Assembly: GCF_001447155.2 (NCBI RefSeq)
Contig: NZ_CP014754.1
Span: forward strand, 1,488,001-1,552,000
DNA length: 64,000 bases
Source of the DNA: Marinobacter sp. LQ44
GTDB lineage: Bacteria; Pseudomonadota; Gammaproteobacteria; Pseudomonadales; Oleiphilaceae
Reading direction: 5' to 3'
Under the pieces are notes generated by a model. It was given only the letters and a program-made list of their open reading frames with translations. It did no database searches and was not told the DNA's origin. A program made the translations under genes and the position numbers. This document shows, one piece after another, positions 8,116 to 16,645 of the stretch (the stretch's first letter is position 1; each line of letters opens with the position of its first letter).

Positions 8116-10614
8116 ATGAAGTTGCAGTCAAGCCGTCTGCCGGTTGCTTCGATGAAAGGATTACTGGCAAGTTCCATTGCCATCATGCTGACCGGGTGCC
8201 TGAGCACAGGAGGTGAAGCCACCTCCAACGATGCCACAGGCGCCGGCAACGGTTCCGACGGTCAGGATGGGCGCGCGTTTTCCACAGTGAACGTGGCCTT
8301 CGACCCAGCCAACCAGGTTCTGCCGTTTCCCACCAACCTGCTGTTCGAGGCCGACGCTTCCGCTGCGAAGGACGGCACCATCAACGCGCCGGTAGCAGAC
8401 CCGGAAGCCTCCTCTGCCGCACTGGTTCAAGGACTGAACGAGCTGGATGGCTTCTCCACCATTGCTCCCTGGCGCGTCGCCTTTACCGGTGATGTGGATG
8501 CGGCCAGCTTGCAGGCAGGCAATACAGTTCGCGTGTTCCGGATGACCACGGCCGCCAACACCTACCCGGAGCGGGTTCAACCCACCGCCGTCGACCGCGA
8601 GCTGCAACCGGGCACCGAGTACCGCGTGCAGTACAACGCAGGCGCCCGTGAGCTGCTGATCATTCCCACCCGCGCCCTGGAGAAAGGCACCAGCTATACC
8701 GCCGTCGTCACAAAAGGTGTGCTTGATCCCGAAGGCGCAATGGTCGGCAGCCCGCTGCAATGGTCCATCGCCAAGGGCACCAACCTGTTGGACCAGTGCG
8801 ACAGCCCGGACCGTTCCGACCCGGCCCTGCTGCAATGCACCACCAATCCCGCCATTGCCCCGCTGGTTGCCGACAGCCGTTTCGGCCTGAGCCGGGATGA
8901 CCTGTTACTGGGCTGGGGTGTGACTACGCAGCAGCAGGATGACACCTTCCTTGAGCTGGCGAAGGCGATCAGGAACGACGAGTTTCCAGCCCCCATTAAC
9001 GGTGACGTGAAGTGTGAAACCGCTATCTGCTTTCTGACCATCGGCTCGCTCCTCGGCCAGGATGTGGCCAAAGCGCCTGGCGACAAGGCCATTATCTACC
9101 CGGGCACCATCACGCTCCCGTCGTTTATCGAAACACCCGGGAATCCCGACATCTGGGGGGAGACTCCTTCAACAGACGAGGCCGTGCTGTCTGCAAAGTG
9201 GTCCTGTGCAGCCGGCAGCTGTAACAGCGATGAGGCCCGCGGCCTTGTGGCAGGCGGAAGCACACAATTGCCACAGGTTAAAGCCTGGCATACGGTTCCC
9301 GTGGTACTTGCCGTGCCCGACCCTGAGACTTCCGGTGTACCGGCCCGCCCCGCAAACGGCTATCCGCTGGTCATTTTCCAGCACGCAATTCAACAGGACC
9401 GGACTAACGCCCTGGCCATTGCCTCTGAGCTTGCCCAAAAGGGTTTTGCGGTGATCGCCATCGACATGCCCCTGCATGGCCTGGTGCGCAACCAGTTGCC
9501 GGCTAATGACAGCCGCCTGGCACTGCATGCGGCAAACCTGAACGAGCAGCTTTATAACTCACCGCTGAACGCCGCCAGGAACATCATTCCCCTGAAAATC
9601 GAGCGCACCTATTATCTGGACCTGACTGGCGCTGAAGTCGACACAGCCGATGGCGTGATTGACGGTTCCGGCGCTCACTTCCTGAATCCGTCCCAGCCGC
9701 TTACCCAGCGCGACACCCTGCGCCAGGGTGCGATTGATCTGGTGACGCTGACTCACTACATCCGCAGCGGCCAGATGAGCCAGTGCGGCATGAGTGATGC
9801 CCTGTTCAAAGACTCCGGCCTGCTTAAGCGCTGCGTAGCCAGCAACTTCCGGCTGAACCTGTTCGAACACATCAACTTCAACGAACTCCACTTCCTCGGC
9901 CATTCCGTGGGCAACATCGTTGCCGCACCGTTTCTGGCCCAGGACCCGGACATTCGCTCCGTTGCCATGTTGACCCCCACCGGCGGCATCATGGAAACCC
10001 TGGCGGCCTCTGACACCATCGGACCACAGCTGGCTGCAGGCCTTGCAGAATCCGGCGTGTTTCCGGGCACAGAGGACTACTTCCGGTTCTTTGCCGTAGT
10101 GCAGGCCGCCATTGATTCGGTGGACCCGCTCAATCACGCCCAAGCCATCGCCAACCCGGTCGATGGCAATGGTGAGAGTTTCGCCCGCCCGGTATATCTC
10201 TCGCAGGTGGTTGGTAACGACGGCAGCCAGGCCAGCCCGTCTGACCTTGTGTTGCCACCCTCGGTTGGCCAGAACGCACCGCTGGCGGGCAGCACGCCGC
10301 TGGCCAACGCCATGGGGCTGGAGTTTGTCAGCCAGGGTAACCTGAACAATGGCAAGATTACCCCTTCAACCCAAGCCGACGGCACTACGCCGCAGGGCCT
10401 GCAAATTGCCGTACCGTTCCGTTTCGGCGCCCATTCCTCGCCGCTGCTGCCAGACACCCTGGTAGACGACCCGCGCAGCAATGAGCCCGACGCCACCGTG
10501 GCGCTGCCCAAAGGCGAAGAGGTCCACTTTGAAATGCAGATGCAGGTGGCGGACTTCTTCAACACCCCGTCTGAACTCACCGTTATCGAAGAATTTATCG
10601 ACGTTCGTCTCTGA
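8116..10614 (+). CDS. VolA/Pla-1/cef-family extracellular lipoprotein lipase
   Basis: 832-aa outer-membrane or surface lipoprotein lipase. The chosen ATG gives a lipoprotein signal with lipobox LTGC about 30 residues in; an ATG 15 bp upstream is possible but less convincing. The N-terminal part (FSTVNVAFDPANQVLPFPTNLLF) matches the N-terminal domain of the Pla-1/cef lipase family. The catalytic nucleophile elbow is GHSVG with S597. In Vibrio cholerae the homologue VolA releases fatty acids from lysophosphatidylcholine and is cotranscribed with fadL. Here a FadL-type gene follows after 20 bp, the same arrangement. Likely role: scavenging fatty acids from exogenous lipids. Confidence 0.88.
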   Translation: MKLQSSRLPVASMKGLLASSIAIMLTGCLSTGGEATSNDATGAGNGSDGQDGRAFSTVNVAFDPANQVLPFPTNLLFEADASAAKDGTINAPVADPEASSAALVQGLNELDGFSTIAPWRVAFTGDVDAASLQAGNTVRVFRMTTAANTYPERVQPTAVDRELQPGTEYRVQYNAGARELLIIPTRALEKGTSYTAVVTKGVLDPEGAMVGSPLQWSIAKGTNLLDQCDSPDRSDPALLQCTTNPAIAPLVADSRFGLSRDDLLLGWGVTTQQQDDTFLELAKAIRNDEFPAPINGDVKCETAICFLTIGSLLGQDVAKAPGDKAIIYPGTITLPSFIETPGNPDIWGETPSTDEAVLSAKWSCAAGSCNSDEARGLVAGGSTQLPQVKAWHTVPVVLAVPDPETSGVPARPANGYPLVIFQHAIQQDRTNALAIASELAQKGFAVIAIDMPLHGLVRNQLPANDSRLALHAANLNEQLYNSPLNAARNIIPLKIERTYYLDLTGAEVDTADGVIDGSGAHFLNPSQPLTQRDTLRQGAIDLVTLTHYIRSGQMSQCGMSDALFKDSGLLKRCVASNFRLNLFEHINFNELHFLGHSVGNIVAAPFLAQDPDIRSVAMLTPTGGIMETLAASDTIGPQLAAGLAESGVFPGTEDYFRFFAVVQAAIDSVDPLNHAQAIANPVDGNGESFARPVYLSQVVGNDGSQASPSDLVLPPSVGQNAPLAGSTPLANAMGLEFVSQGNLNNGKITPSTQADGTTPQGLQIAVPFRFGAHSSPLLPDTLVDDPRSNEPDATVALPKGEEVHFEMQMQVADFFNTPSELTVIEEFIDVRL

Positions 10615-10634
10615 CCCGTTAACAGGACAGTATT

Positions 10635-12161
10635 ATGTTTTCTGCAAACACTCCGCTGCGGGCCATGCTGCCCGTAGCCATCATGGCTGCTTCATCGACT
10701 GCACATGGCGCTGGTCTGGAACTGACCCAGCACGGCACCAAGGAAACAGGCCATGGTTTTGCCGGCACTGCGGCCCTGCTGGAAGACGCTTCGGTGGTTG
10801 CCCACAACCCCGCAGGCCTGCTGCGCTTGAGCGGCACCCAGACCAGTCTGGGCGTCAGCGCCATCTACGCCGACCTGAACTACAACGTGCGCGTGCAGCG
10901 GGAAAAAATCGAGCTGCCCTATGGCCTGGATCCAACACCGGTGAGTGGTCCGGGCAACGCCACCAGTAAGGAAGTCTCCATCGCGCCACACCTGTACCTG
11001 GCGCACCGGATCAGTGACGATGCCGCTGTGGGCGTCGGCATCTATGCACCCTTCGCCTCGGGCAGTGATTTTCCCGCCGGTTGGGCTGGGCGCTATCATT
11101 CCGAGGAAACCTCCCAGACTACGGTCAACATCAACCCGGTGTTCGCGTTCCGCGCTACCGACACGGTGACGGTTGGTTTTGGTGGTTTCATCCAGATGTA
11201 CGACGCCAAGCTCACCAACCAGATTGATACCGGTTATCTCGTTGCGGAAGCCCTGGTGGATCGAGTTCGGGAACAGGAAGGCGAGGCCGCTGCCCGCGCC
11301 ACGGCGGAAGATGCCGTCGCCCGCATTGGCTCCCAGTTCGATATCGAGAACGATATTGAAATCGACAGCATGGCCTTCGGCCTGAGCTTCGGCCTGTTGT
11401 GGGAGATGAACGACCGGACACGCTTCGGCCTTAACTACCGCAGCCGCACGGAGCATGTCGCCACAGGGCAAGCCAAGCGCAAGGAAGTGTCTGATCCTGC
11501 GTTCCGGGAACGCCTGGTACAGACAGTTCAGGGCTTCGCCAACATCACCGAGGAAGATGCCCGGGATGCGGTAGCCTCGGCCTTTGATGAGCGCGGCGCT
11601 CTGGGTGGCGACCTGGAATCCACCATCACCCTGCCCGATGTACTGACGCTGAGCGCCTTCCATCAGTGGACAGACCGCATAGCGGTAATGGGCAGCGTCA
11701 CCTACACCAACTGGAGTGTGTATGACGAACTGCGTTTATCGTACGCAGACACCTCGGCCCGGGGTGGCTCAGACATTACCGAAAGCGGTGACGATGTGCG
11801 CCGGCGAGATCTGGTTCAGCCACTGGAATTTGAGGACAGTTACCGTTTCGGCGTTGGTGCCAGCTATGCATGGGATGACCGGTTAACCCTCCGGACCGGC
11901 GCCAGCTTTGACCAGAGCCCGCTGCGCAACTCAGATTTCCGCACCCCGCGGGGGCCGGATAACGACCGCTATATCGTCGGCCTGGGGGCCAGCTACCAAT
12001 GGCGGGACAACCTCTCGGTTGATGTGGCCTATTCGTGGATTCAGATCAAGGAAGGTGACGTGACCGCTGTTGAGAACCCCGCTGGCAGCAACCATCGGGC
12101 TATCGGCACCAGTGAGGGCACGCTGCACAACCTGGCGGCCCAGTTGAACTACCGGTTCTGA
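10635..12161 (+). CDS. fadL: FadL/OmpP1/TodX-family outer-membrane transporter
   Basis: 508-aa outer-membrane beta-barrel for long-chain fatty acid or hydrocarbon uptake. A signal peptide (ending SSTAHG) is followed by the plug-region signature AGLELTQHGTKETGHGFAGTAALLEDASVVAHNP, read here in pieces: GHGFAG, ASVVAHNPAG. Further signatures are YAPFASGSDFP and the C-terminal aromatic (NYRF) needed for BAM insertion. The gene lies 20 bp behind the VolA-type lipase, with AGGACAG as ribosome-binding site, so the pair forms a lipid hydrolysis and uptake operon. Marinobacter-like bacteria often carry several FadL paralogues, some for alkanes; substrate is uncertain. Confidence 0.88.
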   Translation: MFSANTPLRAMLPVAIMAASSTAHGAGLELTQHGTKETGHGFAGTAALLEDASVVAHNPAGLLRLSGTQTSLGVSAIYADLNYNVRVQREKIELPYGLDPTPVSGPGNATSKEVSIAPHLYLAHRISDDAAVGVGIYAPFASGSDFPAGWAGRYHSEETSQTTVNINPVFAFRATDTVTVGFGGFIQMYDAKLTNQIDTGYLVAEALVDRVREQEGEAAARATAEDAVARIGSQFDIENDIEIDSMAFGLSFGLLWEMNDRTRFGLNYRSRTEHVATGQAKRKEVSDPAFRERLVQTVQGFANITEEDARDAVASAFDERGALGGDLESTITLPDVLTLSAFHQWTDRIAVMGSVTYTNWSVYDELRLSYADTSARGGSDITESGDDVRRRDLVQPLEFEDSYRFGVGASYAWDDRLTLRTGASFDQSPLRNSDFRTPRGPDNDRYIVGLGASYQWRDNLSVDVAYSWIQIKEGDVTAVENPAGSNHRAIGTSEGTLHNLAAQLNYRF

Positions 12162-12190
12162 TCCCGCCGCAAAAAAACCGCCGGAAACAA

Positions 12191-12218
12191 CAAGGGCAGA
12201 GGTCACCCCCTGCCCTTG
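12191..12218. terminator. Possible bidirectional terminator between fadL and wrbA
   Basis: CAAGGGCA (12191-12198) pairs with TGCCCTTG (12211-12218) across a 12-nt loop, between two convergent genes. The T-tract is weak (TTCGCGTTT), so this is a tentative call. Confidence 0.4.
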
Positions 12219-12248
12219 TTCGCGTTTAACGAATCACAAATCCGTTAA

Positions 12249-12848
12249 TCAGCCATGCAGCTTTACTGCCAGCTCCGCCACATGCTTGCCCTGATAACGG
12301 GCAATGTTGAGTTCTTTTTCACTAGGCTGACGTGAACCATCTCCGCCAGCAATAGTGGAGGCACCATAGGGCGTGCCGCCATTAACTTCGGAGATGTCGA
12401 AGAAGTCCGGAATGCCGTAACCCAGTGGCACGATCACCATGCCGTGGTGCGCCAGCGTGGTCCAGAAGGAGCTGATCGTGTGCTCCTGCCCGCCACCGGT
12501 GCCGGTTGAGGTAAACACACTCGCCACTTTGCCGTGCAGCTTGCCTTCGGCCCACAAGCCACCGGTCTGATCCAGGAAGGTGCGCATCTGACCGGCCATA
12601 TTGCCGAACCGGGTCGGGGTGCCAAAAATGATCGCGTCATAGTCCGCCAGCTCGGTCGGAGTGGCCACCGGGGCTGCCTGATCGGCCTTGCCGCCGGCGT
12701 TCAGGAACGCCTGGTCTGCCATGGTCTCCGGCACCCGCTTTACCACCACATCAGCACCTGAAACGCTTTTTGCACCCTCAGCCACGGTGTTTGCCATGGT
12801 TTCCATGTGACCATACATTGAATAATAAAGAACCAGTACTTTTGCCAT
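12249..12848 (-). CDS. wrbA: NAD(P)H:quinone oxidoreductase, WrbA type
   Basis: 199-aa flavodoxin-like FMN protein that reduces quinones by two electrons and limits redox cycling. The chosen ATG follows AAGGAG and starts [19 protein letters not shown], the canonical P-loop-like FMN phosphate site. [14 protein letters not shown] and TGTGGGQE are the other FMN-contacting segments. Length matches the family (about 200 aa). The gene is monocistronic and convergent with fadL. Confidence 0.95.
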   Translation of the reverse strand: MAKVLVLYYSMYGHMETMANTVAEGAKSVSGADVVVKRVPETMADQAFLNAGGKADQAAPVATPTELADYDAIIFGTPTRFGNMAGQMRTFLDQTGGLWAEGKLHGKVASVFTSTGTGGGQEHTISSFWTTLAHHGMVIVPLGYGIPDFFDISEVNGGTPYGASTIAGGDGSRQPSEKELNIARYQGKHVAELAVKLHG

Positions 12849-12978
12849 CGGATAATCTCCTTGTTCGCTATGAATGATCACAGCGTAACGGGCCGGGGCA
12901 AAAGGTGAAAACGGAAGATTTCCGGCAGGTTATTCAGTTTTTCTGAACATGGTCACAGGATGTTCATGGCATTTGTTT

Positions 12979-12994
12979 GCGTACACTTGTACGC
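12979..12994. promoter_or_regulatory. Perfect 16-bp palindrome resembling a FabR operator, upstream of the hemolysin-III/PAQR gene
   Basis: GCGTACACTTGTACGC is a perfect inverted repeat with no mismatches. It lies just upstream of a second dyad (GAGCTG...CAGCTC, 12996-13018) that encloses a -10-like TATACT (13005-13010). The form GCGTACA-N2-TGTACGC closely resembles, from memory, the FabR palindrome in the E. coli fabB promoter. Position near the -35 region suggests repression. Confidence 0.6.
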
Positions 12995-13034
12995 TGAGCT
13001 GGAATATACTTTCAGCTCGTACAGACAACCTGAG

Positions 13035-13712
13035 ATGAACGCTCCTATGAACCAAGCCCAGACCACGGCAGAATCCCTCCATAACCGCATTGAGGAGTGG
13101 ATTAACAGCGCTACCCACGGCCTGGGCGCTGTTCTCAGCGTTATCGGCACTGTCGCCCTGATAGTGGGCGCCAGCCAGATGGGGGATGTCTGGAAGATTG
13201 TCAGCTTCAGCGTGTTCGGGGCCTCCCTGATTCTGCTGTATATGGCCTCTGCGCTTTACCACGGCACCCGCCATCCGAAACTGAAAACCGCATTCAAAAC
13301 CCTGGATCACTGCGCTATCTTTCTGTTGATCGCCGGCACCTACACACCTTTTTTGCTGGTCAATCTGCGCGGCGCCACCGGCTGGACCTTATTTGCAGTC
13401 ATCTGGTCCCTGGCGCTGACCGGGGTGGTGCTGAAAGTAATCTTCAAGAACCGATTCAAGTTGGCCAGGGTGGGCATCTACGTGGCCATGGGCTGGCTGA
13501 TCATCTTCGCCTCATCCGATCTGGTTGCCAACCTGAGCGAAACCGCCCTCTACCTGACCATCGCCGGGGGCATTGCCTATACCGCCGGCGTGGCGTTCTA
13601 TCTGGCCGACCGCATCCCCTACATGCACGCCATCTGGCACCTGTTTGTCATCGGCGGCAGTGCCTGTCATTTCAGTGCCATCTATTTCGGTGTTCTGCCT
13701 CATACCGTCTGA
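13035..13712 (+). CDS. trhA: Hemolysin III / PAQR-family membrane protein (YqfA/TrhA-like)
   Basis: 225-aa seven-TM protein of the HlyIII branch of the PAQR superfamily. The HlyIII signature NSATHGLGAVLSVIG near the N-terminus, SALYHGTRHP after TM2, LDHCAIFLLIAGTYTPF in the centre and HAIWHLFVIGGSACHF at the end carry the conserved His/Asp/Ser that bind zinc in PAQR proteins. Bacterial TrhA/YqfA has been tied to membrane energetics, and eukaryotic PAQRs to membrane fluidity; hemolysis is not established here. Start chosen as the ATG just before NAPMNQAQ; another ATG lies 12 bp downstream. A FabR-like palindrome sits 41 bp upstream. Confidence 0.88.
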   Translation: MNAPMNQAQTTAESLHNRIEEWINSATHGLGAVLSVIGTVALIVGASQMGDVWKIVSFSVFGASLILLYMASALYHGTRHPKLKTAFKTLDHCAIFLLIAGTYTPFLLVNLRGATGWTLFAVIWSLALTGVVLKVIFKNRFKLARVGIYVAMGWLIIFASSDLVANLSETALYLTIAGGIAYTAGVAFYLADRIPYMHAIWHLFVIGGSACHFSAIYFGVLPHTV

Positions 13713-13740
13713 GTTGATCCGGCTGCGGTGGCACCATCTG

Positions 13741-14304
13741 TCAGAATGCCCAGACGAGCGCCATCAGAATTCCCCAGGCCAAAACAGATGCCGCCATGAT
13801 CGTGTAAGTCGCCGACATGGTGACCACATCATTGTCGCCACGATGGCACAACGAGCGCACGCCCTGATAGACCAAGGCACAGGACAAGAACAATCCAGCC
13901 ATCACCGCCACGACGCTGACCGCTAACACAGGTACCAGAAGTGCCAGGGAAGATAGCCATAAAGGCAACGGTGCTATGGCGGCAAGCAGGTACGCATCCT
14001 GATACTCAATACCAAGCTTGTGGCTATCAAGAACCGACCGAATTAACCAACCCATCACGAAGAAGGTCAGTAACTCCGCCAGAAACAGAATCGTTGTGAT
14101 AAAGCGCCACTCTTTATCAGCAAATCCGCTGATGAAGCTGTCGCCATAATGGGTACCGGCGTAGTACAGCAAGACCGGGGGCAAAAACGACATCGGAACA
14201 ACAATTACCCACGCCAGAAAAGGCACCGACAGGTCCATTCGTTTCAAATCCTGCCAAACTCCGTTACCGGAGAATGGCAAACTCAGAAGCTGGGTTATGT
14301 TCAT
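13741..14304 (-). CDS. Yip1-domain family membrane protein
   Basis: 187-aa protein with about five hydrophobic helices. The opening MNITQLLSLPFSGNGVWQDLKR and the later YLLAAIAPLPLWLSSLALLVP fit the Yip1 domain family (PF04893) seen in many proteobacteria without a known function. The ATG chosen follows AGGGG. It is convergent with the hemolysin-III gene, 28 bp apart. No functional inference is possible from neighbours. Confidence 0.7.
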   Translation of the reverse strand: MNITQLLSLPFSGNGVWQDLKRMDLSVPFLAWVIVVPMSFLPPVLLYYAGTHYGDSFISGFADKEWRFITTILFLAELLTFFVMGWLIRSVLDSHKLGIEYQDAYLLAAIAPLPLWLSSLALLVPVLAVSVVAVMAGLFLSCALVYQGVRSLCHRGDNDVVTMSATYTIMAASVLAWGILMALVWAF

Positions 14305-14994
14305 GGCACCCCTCATGTCCTGAACGATTTTAATAACAGTTAATACCCCAATCATCGCCGGGCATAGTCAGGCTCATGACCTGGATCATCTTCCGGAAGT
14401 GACAACCAGGGTTAAGCTACCGGCACAACCGTTTTCCAATGCCCATCAGACGCCCACCGCATGAATGCTTATCAAAGACACAAGCCGATGCATGCTTTCT
14501 GGCTTTTCTTTCCGGTTATACCCTCGGCCCGCAACCCTGGAGAATACTCGCGCCGCTGTTTGGCCTCTGGCTGGCAGCCCGGTTCAGCTGGCTGCTATTG
14601 ATGACATTTATGGGGGGCCGAATCATCGCGCCGGCGGTGGCTGGGCCCTGGCTTTTTCCGGTTTGGCTTATCAGTTACTGATGCTATTCCAACGCAGTAA
14701 ACACAAGGCAAACCACGCCTGACAAGGCCTGGAAATGATTGGCTACCTCTACTGCACCAATTGCCTCCGGGCCTACCACCGATGAAGTACTACCACCCCA
14801 ACTTTCTGTTTTTAATGAATTTATAGAAGACCCAAACATCATCAACAAAGGGGCAATTTTCGAAGCACTCGCATGGCAGATTTTCCCTGACATTTATCAA
14901 GAATGGTTCCACGCCTTCGTTTGCACAATAGGCGCATCGCCCGTAAACCACGACGACCGTGGCTCCGGCATGTTGTCACCAAGGAGCAAACACC
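14305..14994. other. 690-bp region without a confident gene, upstream of narK
   Basis: No convincing CDS is seen. A short plus-strand frame at about 14439-14681 encodes hydrophobic sequence (PWRILAPLFGLWLAARFSW), faintly reminiscent of NnrS-like membrane helices, but it lacks a start context and coding extent; it may be a degraded gene. The 3' third contains an FNR-like half-conserved box and the narK leader. Confidence 0.4.
14887..14900 (+). promoter_or_regulatory. FNR/ANR-like box upstream of narK
   Basis: CTGACATTTATCAA; its complement reads TTGAT-AAAT-GTCAG, matching 8 of 10 consensus positions of TTGAT-N4-ATCAA. Its centre lies about 100 bp upstream of the narK ATG, a distance compatible with a class II FNR-dependent promoter with a leader. 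Anaerobic activation of narK by FNR/ANR is well known. Confidence 0.5.
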
Positions 14995-16587
14995 ATGGCA
15001 AAAACCAACGCAGACATTGAACACTGGGATGTCGAAAACGAGGAATTCTGGGAACGGGAAGGCAAGAAAGTCGCCTCCCGTAACCTGTGGATCTCCATTC
15101 CCAGCCTTTTGATGGGCTTCGCCATCTGGCTGATGTGGGGCATGATCACGACGCAGATGATCAACCTGGGATTCCCGTTCTCGGTTGAGCAACTTTTTAC
15201 CCTGACCGCCATTGCGGGCCTTTCAGGTGCAACGCTTCGTATCCCCGCCTCTTTCATGATCAAGATTGCCGGGGGGCGTAACACCGTATTCCTGACCACC
15301 GCTCTGCTCATGATCCCGGCATTGGGCACCGGCATTGCGCTGATGAACCCCGATACCCCCTTCATTGTGTTCCAGGCACTGGCACTGTTGTCTGGCATTG
15401 GTGGCGGTAACTTTGCCTGTTCCATGAGCAACATCAGCTCGTTCTATCCGAAGAGCAAGCAGGGTTATGGCCTTGGCATGAATGCCGGGCTTGGCAACTT
15501 CGGCGTGACCACCATGCAGATTCTGATTCCGCTGGTGATGACCGTTGGAATTTTCGGCGCCCTTGCCGGCGCCCCCATGGAACTGCAAAGTCCAAGCGGC
15601 ACGCTGATCGGTCGAATTGAGGCGGGTACCGACACCTGGATCCAGAACGCTGGCTTCATCTGGTTGGTTTTCCTGATCCCACTGGCCTTTGCTGGATGGT
15701 TCGGCATGAATAACCTGAAAGTGATCACGCCGAACCCGGGCAACCCGATATCCGCTTTCGGCAAGATCCTTGGTCTTTATGGCGTTGGCCTCTTGACCTC
15801 CCTTGCCGGCGTATGGGCATTAGGCATCCTCAACATGTGGGTGGCACTGCCACTGACAATTATCCTGACCTTGGTGTTGCTGCGACTGATCCCTGGTGAT
15901 ATCAAGCCCAACATCCAGAAACAGTTTGCCATCTTCAGCAACAAGCACACCTGGTCTATGACCGTGCTGTATATCCTCACGTTCGGCTCATTTATCGGCT
16001 TCTCTGCCGCCCTGCCGCTATCTATCAGCGTTATCTTCGGCAACATGATGGAAGTGGCAGCGGATGGCAGCGTTACCCGGGTGGCAAATCCTGACGCTCC
16101 GAGTGCCCTCACATGGGCTTGGATGGGGCCGTTTGTGGGTGCCTTGATTCGCCCCGTAGGTGGCTGGATTTCAGACAAGATGGGCGGTTCCATTGTCACC
16201 CAGATCATATCTGTCGTAATGGTGGTTGCCTCAGTAGCCACTGGTTACGTGATGATGCTGGCATACAACTCAACCGACCCTAACGCCTACTTCCCGATTT
16301 TCCTGGTGCTGTTTATCCTGCTGTTTGCCGCCTCCGGCATCGGTAACGGCTCTACCTTCCGCAGCATTGGCTTTATCTTCAATCAACAACAGAAGGGCCC
16401 GGTTCTGGGCTGGACCTCAGCGGTTGCCGCCTACGGTGCGTTCATTGCTCCGATTGTGATGGGTCAGCAAATCAAGGCCGGCACACCCGAGGTCGCCATG
16501 TACGGTTTCGCCGTGTTCTATGCTGTATGCCTGGTGGTTAACTGGTGGTTCTACCTGCGCAAGAACGCTTACATCAAGAACCCGTAA
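14995..16587 (+). CDS. narK: NarK-type nitrate/nitrite antiporter (E. coli NarK-like, type 2)
   Basis: 530-aa MFS transporter with 12 TM helices that exchanges nitrate for nitrite during nitrate respiration. The N-terminal tag WDVENEEFWEREGKKVASRNLWISIPSLL is shared with E. coli NarK (seen here in part: FWEREG, ASRNLWIS). The two nitrate signature loops are readable: GIGGGNFACSMSNISSFYP with NAGLGNFGV, and the later GIGNGSTFRSIGFIF. The conserved Arg in TM2 (TLRIPASFM) is present. Start chosen at the ATG behind AAGGAG. It has its own rho-independent terminator and is followed by a group II intron. No narGHJI genes are in this window. Confidence 0.92.
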   Translation: MAKTNADIEHWDVENEEFWEREGKKVASRNLWISIPSLLMGFAIWLMWGMITTQMINLGFPFSVEQLFTLTAIAGLSGATLRIPASFMIKIAGGRNTVFLTTALLMIPALGTGIALMNPDTPFIVFQALALLSGIGGGNFACSMSNISSFYPKSKQGYGLGMNAGLGNFGVTTMQILIPLVMTVGIFGALAGAPMELQSPSGTLIGRIEAGTDTWIQNAGFIWLVFLIPLAFAGWFGMNNLKVITPNPGNPISAFGKILGLYGVGLLTSLAGVWALGILNMWVALPLTIILTLVLLRLIPGDIKPNIQKQFAIFSNKHTWSMTVLYILTFGSFIGFSAALPLSISVIFGNMMEVAADGSVTRVANPDAPSALTWAWMGPFVGALIRPVGGWISDKMGGSIVTQIISVVMVVASVATGYVMMLAYNSTDPNAYFPIFLVLFILLFAASGIGNGSTFRSIGFIFNQQQKGPVLGWTSAVAAYGAFIAPIVMGQQIKAGTPEVAMYGFAVFYAVCLVVNWWFYLRKNAYIKNP

Positions 16588-16618
16588 TTGCACCAACCAA
16601 CGCGTTAGACCTCTGCTT

Positions 16619-16645
16619 GCCGGCCCCACAAGGGCCGGCTTTTTT
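16619..16645 (+). terminator. Rho-independent terminator of narK
   Basis: An 8-bp GC stem (GCCGGCCC / GGGCCGGC) with loop CACAA is followed by six T residues. It is the insertion landmark for the group II intron that starts immediately downstream. Confidence 0.9.

Noticed and set aside
14739-15020. 93-codon plus-strand frame before narK
   Set aside because: Runs into the narK start, low hydrophobic or domain content; no family recognised.
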